DNA of 64,000 bases. Source: Erythroxylum novogranatense (Eukaryota > Streptophyta > Magnoliopsida > Malpighiales > Erythroxylaceae). The position numbers were made by a program, and so were the translations under genes. The notes beneath the pieces were generated by a model. The model did no database searches and was not told the DNA's origin. It saw only the letters and a program-made list of their open reading frames with translations. Shown one piece after another: positions 49,750 through 60,695 of the stretch (the stretch's first letter is position 1; every line of letters begins with the position of its first letter). Where the stretch lies: the NCBI GenBank assembly GCA_029891385.1, contig CM057224.1, positions 30,955,005 to 31,019,004 on the forward strand. The letters are read 5' to 3'.

Positions 49750-50389
49750 AGTTTATAAATTAATTTATTTGTCTCACATACGCCTCGATATTGCATATAT
49801 ATGCTCTAAGTGAAGATCATAGGATTGTTGTAATCAGAATTAAGTATTTCCTAAAGGGGACTCTAGGAAAAGGTTTTACATTCAAAAGACATGGACGTAT
49901 TGACGTAAAAGGATTTACCAATGTGAATCGGATGAGAAACCTCACTAAACAAAAGTCTAGCTCTGGTTACTTTACATTTGTTAATGGCAATCTTCTCATA
50001 TGTCGAAGCAAAAAACAAAATATAACAACAGAATCGCCAGTAGAAATAGAACATAAAGTCATGCATGGATCATATGTAAACTTTTGTGACTTAAGATATT
50101 GTTCGTTGAAATAGGTTTCAAACCAAAAAAACCTACACTACTATACTGTGATAACAAAACAGCTCAAGAAAGTTAATAATTTGATATAATATTATCGAAC
50201 TAAACATATTGAAGTAAACAAATACTTCATCAAAAAAGAAGTTGAATTTCAAGAAGATAAACATTCCTTTTATTCAATTGAGTGAGCAGTTAAGAGACAT
50301 TCTAACCCACACAATTTCTAATTAAGTTCTTAATAAATTGATGGACAAATTAGGCTTAAAGGATACCTCTGAACAAATTTAAAGAAGAA
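49750..50389 (+). pseudogene. Ty1/copia RT-RNase H fragment
   Basis: The plus strand reads the end of copia RT and RNase H: Y-F-L-K-G-T-L-G-K-G, a basic G-R-I-D-V tract, S-S-S-G-Y-F-T-F, then R-S-K-K-Q. Past a stop it continues to R-T-K-H-I-E-V and F-I-K-K-E-V. An L-S-H-I-R-L-D-I-A start lies near 49770, with a deletion after it. A purine tract and a short LTR follow at 50390. It is oriented against its PIF host. Confidence 0.85.
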
Positions 50390-50592
50390 TGTTAGTATAT
50401 GATTAATGAATTTGTAAGTGATTCACAAGGGAGGGAGTATATCTTCCTATGGAGGATATGTATTATACGAGATAAGATTGATATACCTTGATGTAATCCT
50501 TTAATATAGGATCTCTGTAACAAATTTGTACATCAACCCACCTATATAAAGGTTTCCTTTAATATATACAACAAAACCCTTAGACTTCAACA
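50390..50592 (+). mobile_element. Short copia 3' LTR (203 bp)
   Basis: TGTTAGTATATG...CTTCAACA directly follows the RNase H relic and a GAAGAA purine tract. A TATA box (CTATATAAAGG) lies at 50542-50552. Confidence 0.65.
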
Positions 50593-51470
50593 CTTAAAAT
50601 GCCTGTATTGATGATAACAAGTTAGTCACAAGTTAAACAAACCTTTTCTTGTTTTAATTCTCCCCAATAAGAAAGAAACAAACTGACCCAATATTATTTC
50701 TATCCATACAAAGAGTTTGGCATGCACAAGTAACAATAACAAAGCGCCCGAAGTAATGAAGATTGCCTAAGTATATAGTTTAAATAAGCACAAAATTAAC
50801 TAACACTTGCATTACCTTGTTGAGTTAGGGATTCTAAGAAGAGCCTTACAGTTGAATAGATTAGGGAAGGTTCAGCCATTGCACCATTACCATAATATAT
50901 AAATGATGACTCCATAAATAATATAGAAAGAAAAAGAAAAAGGAACGATGGGGAGAAAAATGAGAGAGTGGTTTAGCCATTTCATGCCAATCAAACAGAA
51001 GAAACAATAACACACGAATCAAAAGAAATGGAAGCAATGATGGAGAGAAAAATTACCTATGGATCTCGTAATCTCTAGTAGATTTAGCTACGCTTTACAC
51101 TCTTAGGTTGTTTAAAGAAGAGGGTATGGTGAGCCGTAAAGAAGAGCAACGAAGGGATTAAAAAGATTGGACACACAACAGAAGCAGAAAGAAGAGAGAT
51201 ATTTTGGTTTGGCTTTCCAAACGTCGGATAATATAAACGTAAACGTCGGAAATTATAAGTATAAAGTTTACCCAAAAAGTTAAAATGAGGGGCTTTTTTA
51301 AAAACCTCCAAATTTGAGCCTATTAAAAAGCTGTATTTTAGTTTTTAAAAAAGTCATTTTTATTTAAAAAGTATTTTTAGATTTTACGGCTAAACACTCA
51401 TTTTTCTTAAGAATAACTTTTGCCGTTAAAAAAAGAACTTTTATGTAATTCAAAAGCTTAACCAAACAAG

Positions 51471-52237
51471 ACATGTAGAATATGTTTCATGCATTCACTG
51501 TTTAATCGTTTTAGAAAATTTTCATTTTGCCTGAAGTTATTAGCTTTTATTCTTGAATAGTTAAGAAGATCAAGCTTGATTCACCAAGTTCTGTCAATTT
51601 CAACGGGTAGTGGTACAGGGACCACATTCCCATTATCACTAAAACGATAAAGGTAGATTAGAACCACCACTAGCTATTGGCAATATCATCTGTAAAAGAA
51701 ATGAACAAAACTTTCTGGTACGATCACAATTGAGGACATCTTAGATGCTATACTTGTTTTAGACAGTGACGTAAGAGTTTTACTCGGGGAGGTTGCTGCA
51801 AAACGATGGTCCATAATGCTTGTTTATTGTATGTTATAACTATTTAATCACTTCATAGCATAATCTATTAGCCTTATTTAGAAATAACTCTCAAAGATGG
51901 AAAACTAAAAATTAGAGGGACAATTGTCGGATAAGGCAGATTAAGTACTATAGTTTTCCTTTAGCCCAGAAGGAACTTGTTTAACAAATTTTAAAATATG
52001 CATTCATCTTATTTTCAATCTAGTTTAATTTAAATTTTTATGAATTTATCTTTAAATTTGATATAATATGTAATTATTATTAGTAATAAAATATAATTAT
52101 ATTTATAGTAATAATTAAATAAAACTTATTTTTATTTGAAAAGTAGAAACTAATATAAAAAATTACATCAAAAAAAGAAATAAAATAAAATGGTATTCAA
52201 TTTCCACACACCTAAATATGGTTCGGAGAAATTGAGA
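51471..52237. other. No gene recognised
   Basis: AT-rich intergenic sequence with neither a convincing exon nor terminal repeats. Confidence 0.5.
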
Positions 52238-52411
52238 TTAATATGTTAAAACTCCTGATCGATTAAGTGTATCCATGTCAGTATTGAATGTAGGGAAAGG
52301 GTACTCATTAGCATCCATGTGCATATACTCTGTAATGGCACCACCAAGCCAAATCACGCCCCATATACAAACAATGTTGATAAAGCTGCGAAACTCATCA
52401 TTTCTCTGCTC
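52238..52411 (-). CDS. Orphan last exon of an unidentified protein
   Basis: A minus-strand frame of about 55 codons ends in TAA at 52238-52240 and starts after a possible acceptor GCAG at 52406-52409. It has a hydrophobic stretch with W-G-V-I-W-L-G-G-A-I-T-E-Y-M, then N-E-Y-P-F-P-T-F-N-T-D, and reads like constrained coding sequence. An in-frame TGA lies just upstream of the acceptor, so it needs splicing or is a fragment. I do not recognise the family and found no partner exon before the palindromic MITE at 52634. It may be a gene remnant. Confidence 0.5.
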   Translation of the reverse strand, partial: EQRNDEFRSFINIVCIWGVIWLGGAITEYMHMDANEYPFPTFNTDMDTLNRSGVLTY

Positions 52412-52633
52412 CACTTGACTCGGTCATACCCCGATGCTATGTCTTATACTGCCCTTTTTCATTATTTATTCAAGTGTTAATTGAATTAAGCTTGTAAGCA
52501 GCTTGCAACGATCATGTTCATTTTTTAGTTTAGTATTACCAATTTTTGTTAGCTAATATTTAGGCGTAATATTACAACATTGAACTAGTGTAAAATAGGA
52601 TCAGAGGTATATATAATTATAGCTCTATCATAC

Positions 52634-52902
52634 TGGTTTGGTTGGGCTAAAAGATCTTGTCTGCTAAACTTCAATCAAGCAAATTAGTATTGTCTCCTTT
52701 GATCGTCAGACGCGAATCTCGCCATTGAACCTACGACCGGGGTTTTGTTACTGTTTCGATGATGAGGCGTGCGCACTTAAGTCTAACAAAACTCGGCGTC
52801 ACGCTTTAAGCGACGAGATCCGCACTGACGCACCAAAATGAGACAATATTAATTTACTTAGTTGAGGTTCAGCAGACAAGATCCTCTAACCCAACCAAAC
52901 CA
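52634..52902. mobile_element. 269-bp palindromic MITE
   Basis: TGGTTTGGTTGGGCTAAAAG on the left is mirrored at the right, with inverted similarity for about 80 bp each side reaching into GACGCGAATCTCG / CGAGATCCGCACTG. It is flanked by CATAC at 52629-52633 and 52903-52907. There are no genes. A 5-bp duplication does not fit TA- or 3-bp-target superfamilies; an hAT or Mutator link is possible but unproven. Confidence 0.85.
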
Positions 52903-52907
52903 CATAC

Positions 52908-53683
52908 AATTGGTATCTTTTTCTGATTGGGCATAAAAATTGTATCATGCTTTTAAACTGTATGATCCTATCAAACATGAACTAAACGTTCTAGGAGTAA
53001 TTACTTGGCGATAGATTCTGCGAGAGAAAAGGGACGTGGGAATATAATTAACACAATAGTTTTGCGATCAGACTTCAATTAGAATAACTAATAAAAAAAT
53101 TAAAAGAAAGCAGTAAAGATGCATTTGATCCTGGTACAACAATTCAAATTAAGAAAACATTTAATCACATGTAAAATGATGTTTTTGGACTATATTCCTA
53201 TTCCTATTCCTATTCATGTTTGTGTTTAATTATTTACTTAATCATAATCTAGTGGAATTCTTCCTCTTTGTTATAAACTGGATTTTAGTTCTTTTCAAAG
53301 AAAGTTAGCTTGGTTGGTGTAATAAGAATTTCAACCTCAAATAACATAATATATCGTGGATAAAACAATCATTCAAGCATGGATACGGTACTATAACATT
53401 TTTTTTAACAAATTGATTCATATATTCATTAAACTAGACGTGACATGATATGTAGTCATTTTCAGTTGATTAGATATACTAGTAGAATAATGCTCTCTGA
53501 AATTGTATAGGAAGAGGATTAACTCTAACATTCGAAGCTTTTCCTTAGCAAAACTTAAAACAGACAGAATAGTCATACGTATATGCTACACGCAATCATG
53601 ACCATATGTTACAGCTTACTTCGTAATGCACACACTAAACCCTTGCAAGCAAAGCCTACATGCAGGTCAAATACTACTCTAGC
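52908..53683. other. No gene recognised
   Basis: AT-rich sequence downstream of the secreted-peptide gene. A short CTATTC tandem lies at about 53204-53217. Confidence 0.5.
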
Positions 53684-54420
53684 TCATATATCGATATATT
53701 GGGTCAAGGTTGAAACCAGGTAACTTGAAAGAGTCAGGGATGATCCTCCATGCTCTTTCTTCCCAAGAAAAAGACTATGTGTTGGCGGAGCTAGCTTTGG
53801 TGCCGGTGGAGGCGATTTTGACTTTCTACCATAGTCTGTAACCATTGATATGTAGCTGTCGCTTGGAGCACTGATGCCTCGAGTGCATGGAGTCACAAGA
53901 CCCACTTGTCTTTCCGGAGATGAAGGAAGTGACGGTGAACTTCGTCCAGGTTTAGCGGCCAGTTGATGATTCGGTTGTGATGTGGACGGAGGAGGTGGCG
54001 GTGGGGTGAAGTACCAGTCCAACTTGGCTGTTAGTTCCTTTGTTTCGGGAGATGGAACCGGAGAAGGTGGTGGAGGTGAACGAGGTCTAGCGTAAGTGCT
54101 TATCATCGCAAGTTTGAGGGTAGAGCTCTCTGATGAACCACAAACACGCATGATTGTTAAAAACAACTAATAGTTATGTTCTCCGAATGACATAAATCAA
54201 TAGGATTAATCTTGCTATATGATTGTGCATGAGTCCAACAAATACCTTCCATGAAGCTTATAAACATTTAATTGCATTGATTAATTCTCTTGCAACCTCT
54301 TCTACTAAATTGGACAATAAAATTTTGTACAGTACCTGGTAAAGGCCTAGCTCCAGCAGCAAGGGGGGCAAGAAGACATAAGGAAGCTATAATGGATGGA
54401 AGGAAAATAAGTAAACCCAT
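53684..54420 (-). CDS. Two-exon secreted Pro-rich precursor with a CIF/RGF-like Asp-Tyr peptide motif
   Basis: Exon 1 is 54420-54336 and exon 2 is 54129-53684, 176 residues. The intron (54335-54130, 206 nt) has GT-AG ends and splits a Glu codon, keeping the frame. Residues 1-24 form a signal peptide (hydrophobic run 3-23, then A-R-P-L-P). The middle is Pro-rich with two poly-Pro tracts (47-50, 71-76). At 127-144 lies D-Y-G-R-K-S-K-S-P-P-P-A-P-K-L-A-P-P, followed by T-H-S. CIF peptides (Casparian strip integrity factors) begin D-Y-G and carry S-P, P-x-L and P-P in that order; RGF/GLV peptides share D-Y and P-P-x-H. Asp-Tyr is the tyrosine-sulfation context. In CIF precursors the peptide is usually last; here 30 residues follow it. 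A plain Pro-rich wall protein is the alternative. Confidence 0.65.
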
Positions 54421-54475
54421 AGTTGGAAGTCCTAATGTTTTCCTTATTATGACACTAAGCTTATGATGGGTAATG

Positions 54476-54483
54476 TATTTATA
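54476..54483 (-). promoter_or_regulatory. TATA box of the secreted-peptide gene
   Basis: TATAAATA on the minus strand lies 56 bases upstream of the ATG at 54420, predicting a 5' leader of about 25-30 bases. It supports this ATG over an upstream in-frame ATG near 54543, which would put the TATA box inside the coding region. Confidence 0.7.
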
Positions 54484-54559
54484 GGCGTAGGAAATTGGAA
54501 TTGCTTGAAGTAGGTAAATGTAGGTATCAAGCTTTTCTTCCAATTTGATTTATTCGTTG

Positions 54560-55892
54560 TTGAATGCAGCTGCCCCCAAGTTATGTATTGTAATGTTTTC
54601 ATGGTTTGGTCTTAAGAAGTGGAAGGTACAATAAGTAGTTAGTTCCCCTTTATGGTTTCTACATACGAATAACACAATACAAAAATCAACAGATTGAAAA
54701 TTGGGTAAAAGATGTGAAATTTCTTATATTTTAAATAATACTTTTAAAACTCTGAAATTTCTAAAATTTGAATTTTATAAAAATCTTTTCTTAGATTTCC
54801 ATTAAAATAATATAATAAATGTGCATGTAGAATAATCAAATATTGCTAATATAATTATTCAATACAACTTGAAACCAAAACTAAGATAATTAAATTCAAT
54901 GTCAACTAGTTAAATCTAACGTAAACTAATAATTATCTTGAATGATCAATTTAAGTTATATTTAATTAGTTCAGATCATATTTAAGAGCGAAATTAAATT
55001 ATTATATTAATAATATTTGATTGTTCTATATATAATGTTCAACTTATACGTGTTTTGCTATTATATTTTAACAAAAGTCTAATAAAAGAGTTTTTAATTA
55101 AAATTATAATAGCTTTTCCAAATTTTAATCCACATGAAAATTTTGTGACTTTTACTATTGAAAATAAAACATTAAATTAATGGAAGAAAATAGAAAAGCA
55201 TATTATACCTTTTGCAAATGGGATGAAGTTGGATGAGAATTGAAGGCTTAAAAGAACAAATCATTGAGAACTAACTCCAACATAATGATATGAATATCAT
55301 ACCAGAACTGATACCAAATTTAGTTTTAGTATGGTATTGTATCAATATTGGTCAATACTCATTTGGACAATTTTTTTAAAAATCATAAAATAGTCCATAA
55401 ATTTTCTAAAATTGTAAAATAATCTCTCAATATATTTTGATATATAATTGATAATTCTATATCAACTTTTTCTTCAGAAATTATAATAATAAAATTTTGA
55501 AATAACAAAATCTACTTATTTTTATTAATATTACTTTTCACATATTTCATATATAAACAATATCCGAATTAAGATAGAAAAGATCGTTTATTTATCATAC
55601 AAATATAAAACTAAAGATAATATAAAATACTTAAAATCTTACAATTTTGTCATATAGTAAAGAAAATTACATCAAAACATTAAATATAAAGAAAATAAAC
55701 TTCTATTACTCCATAACTATTACAACAAGAGTTTGTACCGAGGAACACAATCAACTATAAGTGAAAGTTGAAAAAATTTACAGTTAAAATTTTATAAGTA
55801 TATTGCATAAATAGAATTTGTCATATGCATCAAATATAAATGAAATTTAAAAGAGAAAATTTTAAAATATGAAACTTTGTTTAGTCAAATAT
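54560..55892. other. No gene recognised
   Basis: Very AT-rich sequence between the peptide gene's promoter and the hAT relic. Part near 55893 is probably the 3' flank of the hAT element. Confidence 0.5.
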
Positions 55893-55972
55893 TCACTCAA
55901 ATCTATGATCTCGATTCTCATTTGGTACAAAATATTCGTCATTGAGAGGAATCCTATCATCACCGTCATTTA

Positions 55973-56916
55973 CAAGAAACCTCTATAAATGAATATTTTG
56001 GGATCTGAAAATTATTATCTTATACTTGAGTTATTAATTTATTGATAAATAAATATTTTATTAATTTATTGATAAATTAATATTTATTAATTTATTGAAT
56101 AGTTTTTATTTTGTACATTATATTTGTCAAATTAAACAATTATTTTTTCAGAACTAAGAAAAGAAAATAAATAAACAATTAATTAATAATGATGCATTGC
56201 ATCTAAGTTTATTAATCTTGTCAAAAATAAGTTTATTAATCTTAGGTTAGCGTGATTCAAAATAGAATGCAGGTAGGTATATTAGAAGAAGAAACTGGTG
56301 ATGTTGAATGCATTCAAAGATTAGAGCAAGTTATTTCTAATATACATTATAGAAATGTCATGAATGTAGAGCAGATTCTGAATTATTCTAGTGAAAATGA
56401 AGCTTTAATGGAATCACCTACGAATAAAGAAATTATTCAAGGAGTAATAGGTATGGAAGATGATGACAATCAAAATTCAGATGATAGTAACGCTATACCA
56501 CATGTTTCTTCAAAAGAAATTTTTCTTGCCGTAGAGACTTTGAAAAGTTACTTGCTTCAAAATGAGAAGAATATGACGAATGCCGTCTTAAAAGTTAAAG
56601 ATGAAATTGAATTCAGTTCGCATGAAAAGAAGAATCAATTAACTATAGATACATATTTTAGGAAAGCATAAAATTTGAAATAAAAATTATTTAGGAAGTG
56701 CTTTATTTTATGAATTATATATGTAATTTTAATACTTATTTAATGAATTATTATTTTATATTTTCAGTGAGCCTCAAGGAATTTTTTTAAAACTATTATC
56801 TTATGCATTTAGCGAGGTTATTATTTTATCCCATTGGTCCAAGTCGGGATCGGATAAAATTATTATTTAATCAAGATTATTAATTTATCGAATATTTATT
56901 TATTGAGGTTTTACTG
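55973..56916 (+). mobile_element. pogo-type (Tc1/mariner) remnant inside the hAT relic
   Basis: The right end, reversed, reads CAGTAAAACCTCAATAAATAAAT and the left end CAAGAAACCTCTATAAATGAAT, the inverted repeats usual for plant pogo elements. TA lies at 55971-55972 and 56917-56918. Removing the 944 bp with one TA leaves the hAT frame open across the site. It is internally deleted and keeps only the 3' end of its transposase. Confidence 0.85.
56252..56671 (+). pseudogene. pogo transposase C-terminal part with a PIP-box-like end
   Basis: 139 open codons match the C-terminal region of plant pogo/Tigger-like transposases: I-Q-R-L-E-Q-V-I, E-Q-I-L-N-Y-S-S-E-N-E, E-I-I-Q-G-V, an acidic Asp/Asn stretch, then V-E-T-L-K-S-Y-L-L-Q-N-E. 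The last 11 residues include Q-L-T-I-D-T-Y-F, the PCNA-binding PIP-box form (Q-x-x-I-x-x-Y-F) also reported for Drosophila pogo. The CENP-B-like HTH and the DDE core are gone, so there is no catalysis. The ATG at 56252 is probably not the original start. Confidence 0.8.
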
Positions 56917-57926
56917 TAAATTCATTCCAGTAAGTAAAATTTTAATACTTTCTTATCCAAGATTATTTCCTAAGTTACTCTCATCTATCAAACTTGATTT
57001 TTCAGAAACTCAATTCGCTAAAAGATCAATATGAATAAGACAAATTGGATCTATAGAACTACTCGTTTTATTAATAGTCCCGTAAATAATTAAAATTAAA
57101 TTATTAAGAAATTACAAGATATTATATTGAACTTAATACTAATAATAATATAACTTTTTGAAGCTTAAAATTATATCGCATAAAGATCATGTTGTTTAAT
57201 CTTTTCTATTCCAAGCTATTTCTTTTTTTAAAATTGGTGAATTCAAATATGCTCCAATTCGTTTCACATCCTGTTGTACTCGTATATCAAATTGCAAGAT
57301 TTTACAATTCTAGAATACCACTTTCGAATTGATTCCGTTAAGCTACTATAAGATCACAAAAACAACATTATAAACAAATAGCATAATGATTAATTTCCAA
57401 CAAATAACAAAAATGAAAAAAAATATAAACTTAAAATATGTTTGTCTCTTTGACGAATAACAATGGACTCAGAATTACCATATAAACCTCTATTTGTGAG
57501 CTTAAGAGATATTGCATCATCTCATGAGCAATAATTATTATAATACTTAATAACATTTCCCTATTAACTTCAACTTTCTTTATAAAACTTGGTTTAAAAT
57601 AGACAATAAGATTAAAAAATGTCTCAACTGCAAACAATAGAGAGTAAAGTTATCTTTTCTATCTCTCATTGATGACTATAAGATAAGGTGTGTACAAAGA
57701 AGACTTATTTTTCATATCTTGATTGCTTCCTTTGCCTCTCCTAGCATCATAAAAATAGCCCATTGTTGCTTTCTCATCACTATTAGCAAGATGAAATATT
57801 CTCACCAAAGACTCAAAAACACAAATGACAAATTGACATTGAGACCAAAATTTATGATCTTCAAATATAATTATGAAAATCCTCAATCTAGCATTAAACT
57901 TAGCATGCTAAGATGCAATATATTTA

Positions 57927-57960
57927 TTAACAATAATAATAACATCAACAACAACCTAGT
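57927..57960 (-). repeat. Trinucleotide tail at the LINE 3' end
   Basis: On the minus strand TTGTTGTTGATGTTATTATTATTG ends the LINE; RTE-clade LINEs characteristically end in short microsatellite tails. Confidence 0.7.
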
Positions 57961-60695
57961 AGAAGTCTTGCTGAACATGGGGTCTGAAGAGGTTTAAAGA
58001 TATGCAGCTTTACTCCTAACTGGTAGAGAGACTATTTTCGATAGACTCTCATGAAGAAAAAATATATTAAAATAATAAAGTAACACAAATAAAAATAGAC
58101 ATAAAAGATAATAAAATAAAATAAATAAATAGATATAATTAAAAATATAAAATAATTAATACAATAATAAAGTACAAGGTAAAGAATAAAAATAAAAGAT
58201 TAAATAAGTAAATAAATACATAAACAAGAAAGAAGATAAGTAAATAAATAAAACAAATAAGTCATCACAAGAAAATGTTTAGGCTAAATAACTAAGAGAG
58301 AAATACTACATATTAAATGTTTAGCTTAAATACAAGATATAAGACTCGAAGGAAAATATTTAAAAGACTTATAAGAAAGAGCATGACCTCTCTATGTGAG
58401 ATCCTTTACCAGTATTTTAGTGCTAAAGTTTTCTAATAAGTGCCACATTCTTAGTAAGTTCCAGTGGAGCCATATCCTCTATGATCAACTCCTCATAATT
58501 TTTCTTAGCCTTCCTTTTTTTTTTTCTTTATAGTCTCTAAGTATAATCTTCTCGTATCTCCTCATAGGACCATCAAGATGTCTCCTCTTGACAAGTTCGA
58601 ACCACCTAAGCCTTATTTCTCTTATTTTTTTCAAAATATTAGCCACATTTAATTTTTCTCTTACTATTACATTCATGACTTTATCTGTTCTAGTAAGGTT
58701 GGATATCTAACGGAGTATCCTTATCTTTGCCACCATTAATTTATGAGTATGTACTTGTTTGATGGGTTAATACTCTGCCTTATAGAGTATGGTCAACCTT
58801 ATCACTAAATAATATAATCTTTGAGCTTGAATGGTATCTTCTTATCAATAAAACTTTTGATACACTTCTCCATTTAATCCATTCTGATCTGATATAATGA
58901 ACTATATCTTCATCGATCTTTTCATTACTTTGGATAATAGATCTTAGATACTTAAAACACTTTTTCTGTGTTATAACATTTGAATTAATCTTTACCTCTA
59001 CATCGAAAGCTACCCTATAGCTTGAAAAGTTACACTCTAGTTACTTAGTCTTGCACAATTTAAAGTCCTTAGACTTTAACGTATCTCTCTAAAGTTTTAG
59101 TTTGACATTGAGACCTTCTTTTGTCTCATTCACTAAAACAATGTCATCAACAAACAACATATACCAAAGCACGTCCCCTTAAATATTCTTGATGAGCTTA
59201 TCCATCACTACTGCAAATAAAAAGAGGGTCAATGAGGAGATTTGGTATAGCCCAATATCAATAGAAAAAAAATGCTCTATATCTTCTCCTATCATCCTTA
59301 TTCTAAGAAGATGTAAACCTTTTATCGTGAACCTTCTTGGCATGAAGCCAAACTAGTTCTCTAAGATAAGGATATCCTTTCTCACTCTCTTCCCAATAAC
59401 CTTTTCCCATAACTTCATGGTGTGACTAAATAGTTTGATGTCTCTATAGTTGTTAGAACTTTAGATGTCCCTTTTGTTCTTGTATAAAGGGATTAGCATA
59501 CTAAGTCTCCAATCATTTGATATTTTCATAGACTTAAGGATCACATTAAAAAGCTTGGCTATCCATGTACGACTCTCTTTTTCTATGCTTTATCACACCT
59601 TTATGGTTATCTCATCAGGCACTATCCTTTCACTCTTTATCTACCTTAAAGCTCTTTTAATTTCTTCCCTTATAACCTATTGGCAACAAGTAAAGTTATG
59701 ATAACTCTTGGACATGCTAAGATCACCTAAAGAGATATTGTCCTCTATTCTTTCATTAAAAAGACTGTGGAAGTATCTATGTCATCTTCTCTTGATATCA
59801 TCTTTAGCCACGAGCATTTGCTATGCTTCGTCTTTTATACAATAAACTTGATCTAAGTCTCTTCTTTATGTTCCATAGCTCTCACTAACTTAAATATATC
59901 CTTTTCTATATCTTTAGTTTCTACTCATTTATATAATTTCTTCTAACATTTGATTTTAGGTTCTAAGGCTATCTTCTTTGTTAGTTTGTAACTTTCTCTA
60001 TTAACTACCTTTTCCACATCTGTGGTGCTATCCAATAAATCTTTATAGGCAACCTTCTTGATCTTAATCGTTTCTTGTACATCTTCATTCTACCACTAAG
60101 AATCTATCTTACTATCCCTAAGCCTTTTAAAAGCACCCTAAGATCTCTTTAGCTACATTCCTTAAAAGAGTTGTTACTCTCTCTTACATCTGGTTGTCAT
60201 CTCCTTATTATTGCTATTCTTCTCCATATATTACCGTATCCCTAAGTTGTTCCACTGTATCCCCTTTCAAATTCAACCATCTAACTCTGGTACACCTCTT
60301 AGGGCTTCTCTTCTTCATCTATCCCTTAATTATAACATCTATAACTAACAATCTATATAAAGTTGACAAGCAAACATTAGGCATCACCTTTAATCCTTAA
60401 AACTAAGTTGATCACTCTACTTCATGAAGAAGTAGTCAATTTCAATTTTTGTGGTTCTTTTATTGAAAATCACCAGGTGCTCCTCATTTTTCTTAAAAAA
60501 TTAGTTAGATATCACTAACTCAAACACTACTACAAAATCTAATAAAGCAATCCCACTATTATTCTTATAACTATACCCAAAACCTTCATGAGTCCATAAA
60601 TATCTGTCCAAGGTTACCCCTGTATGACTATCAAAGTCTCCTCCTAGAATAACTCTCTTTTTAGGAGAGATCTGCCAAATGACCTCATTTAGCTC
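57930..60695 (-). pseudogene. RTE-clade LINE, 5'-truncated, inserted in the hAT relic
   Basis: From the 5' side, the minus strand reads an endonuclease piece (L-G-G-D-F-D-S-H-T-G near 60620-60650, with the Asp of the GDF motif). The RT follows, with P-L-Y-K-N-K-R-D-I then N-Y-R-D-I-K-L near 59480-59420, F-G-F-M-P near 59355, and the catalytic F-V-D-D-I-V-L-V at 59131-59154. The C-terminus at 58676-58485 reads R-E-I-R-L-R-W-F-E-L-V-K-R-R with P-M-R-R-Y-E, a conserved plant RTE block. The 3' untranslated part has an A-rich run (58045-58260, plus strand) and the tail at 57927-57960. Most of the endonuclease is missing, as with incomplete target-primed reverse transcription. Stops and frameshifts throughout. 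Confidence 0.85.

Larger units (their letters stand above)
44456..51470 (-). mobile_element. PIF/Harbinger DNA transposon (inactive, with later insertions)
   Basis: Terminal inverted repeats are CCTGTTTGGATAAGCTT on the left and, reversed, CTTGTTTGGTTAAGCTT on the right. It carries the two genes usual for the superfamily, a DDE_4 transposase and a Myb/SANT-like protein, both on the minus strand. It was later hit by a solo LTR (44575-46680) and a copia fragment (about 49750-50592). No clear 3-bp target duplication is left. Confidence 0.85.

Noticed and set aside
53780..53860. PSY-type peptide
   Set aside because: The D-Y-G start fits, but the A-N-P and H-D-P positions typical of PSY peptides are absent.
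53684..54166. Independent single-exon gene starting at the ATG near 54166
   Set aside because: That ATG lies in the intron. Splicing from the signal-peptide exon gives a better supported protein with a TATA box at the right distance.
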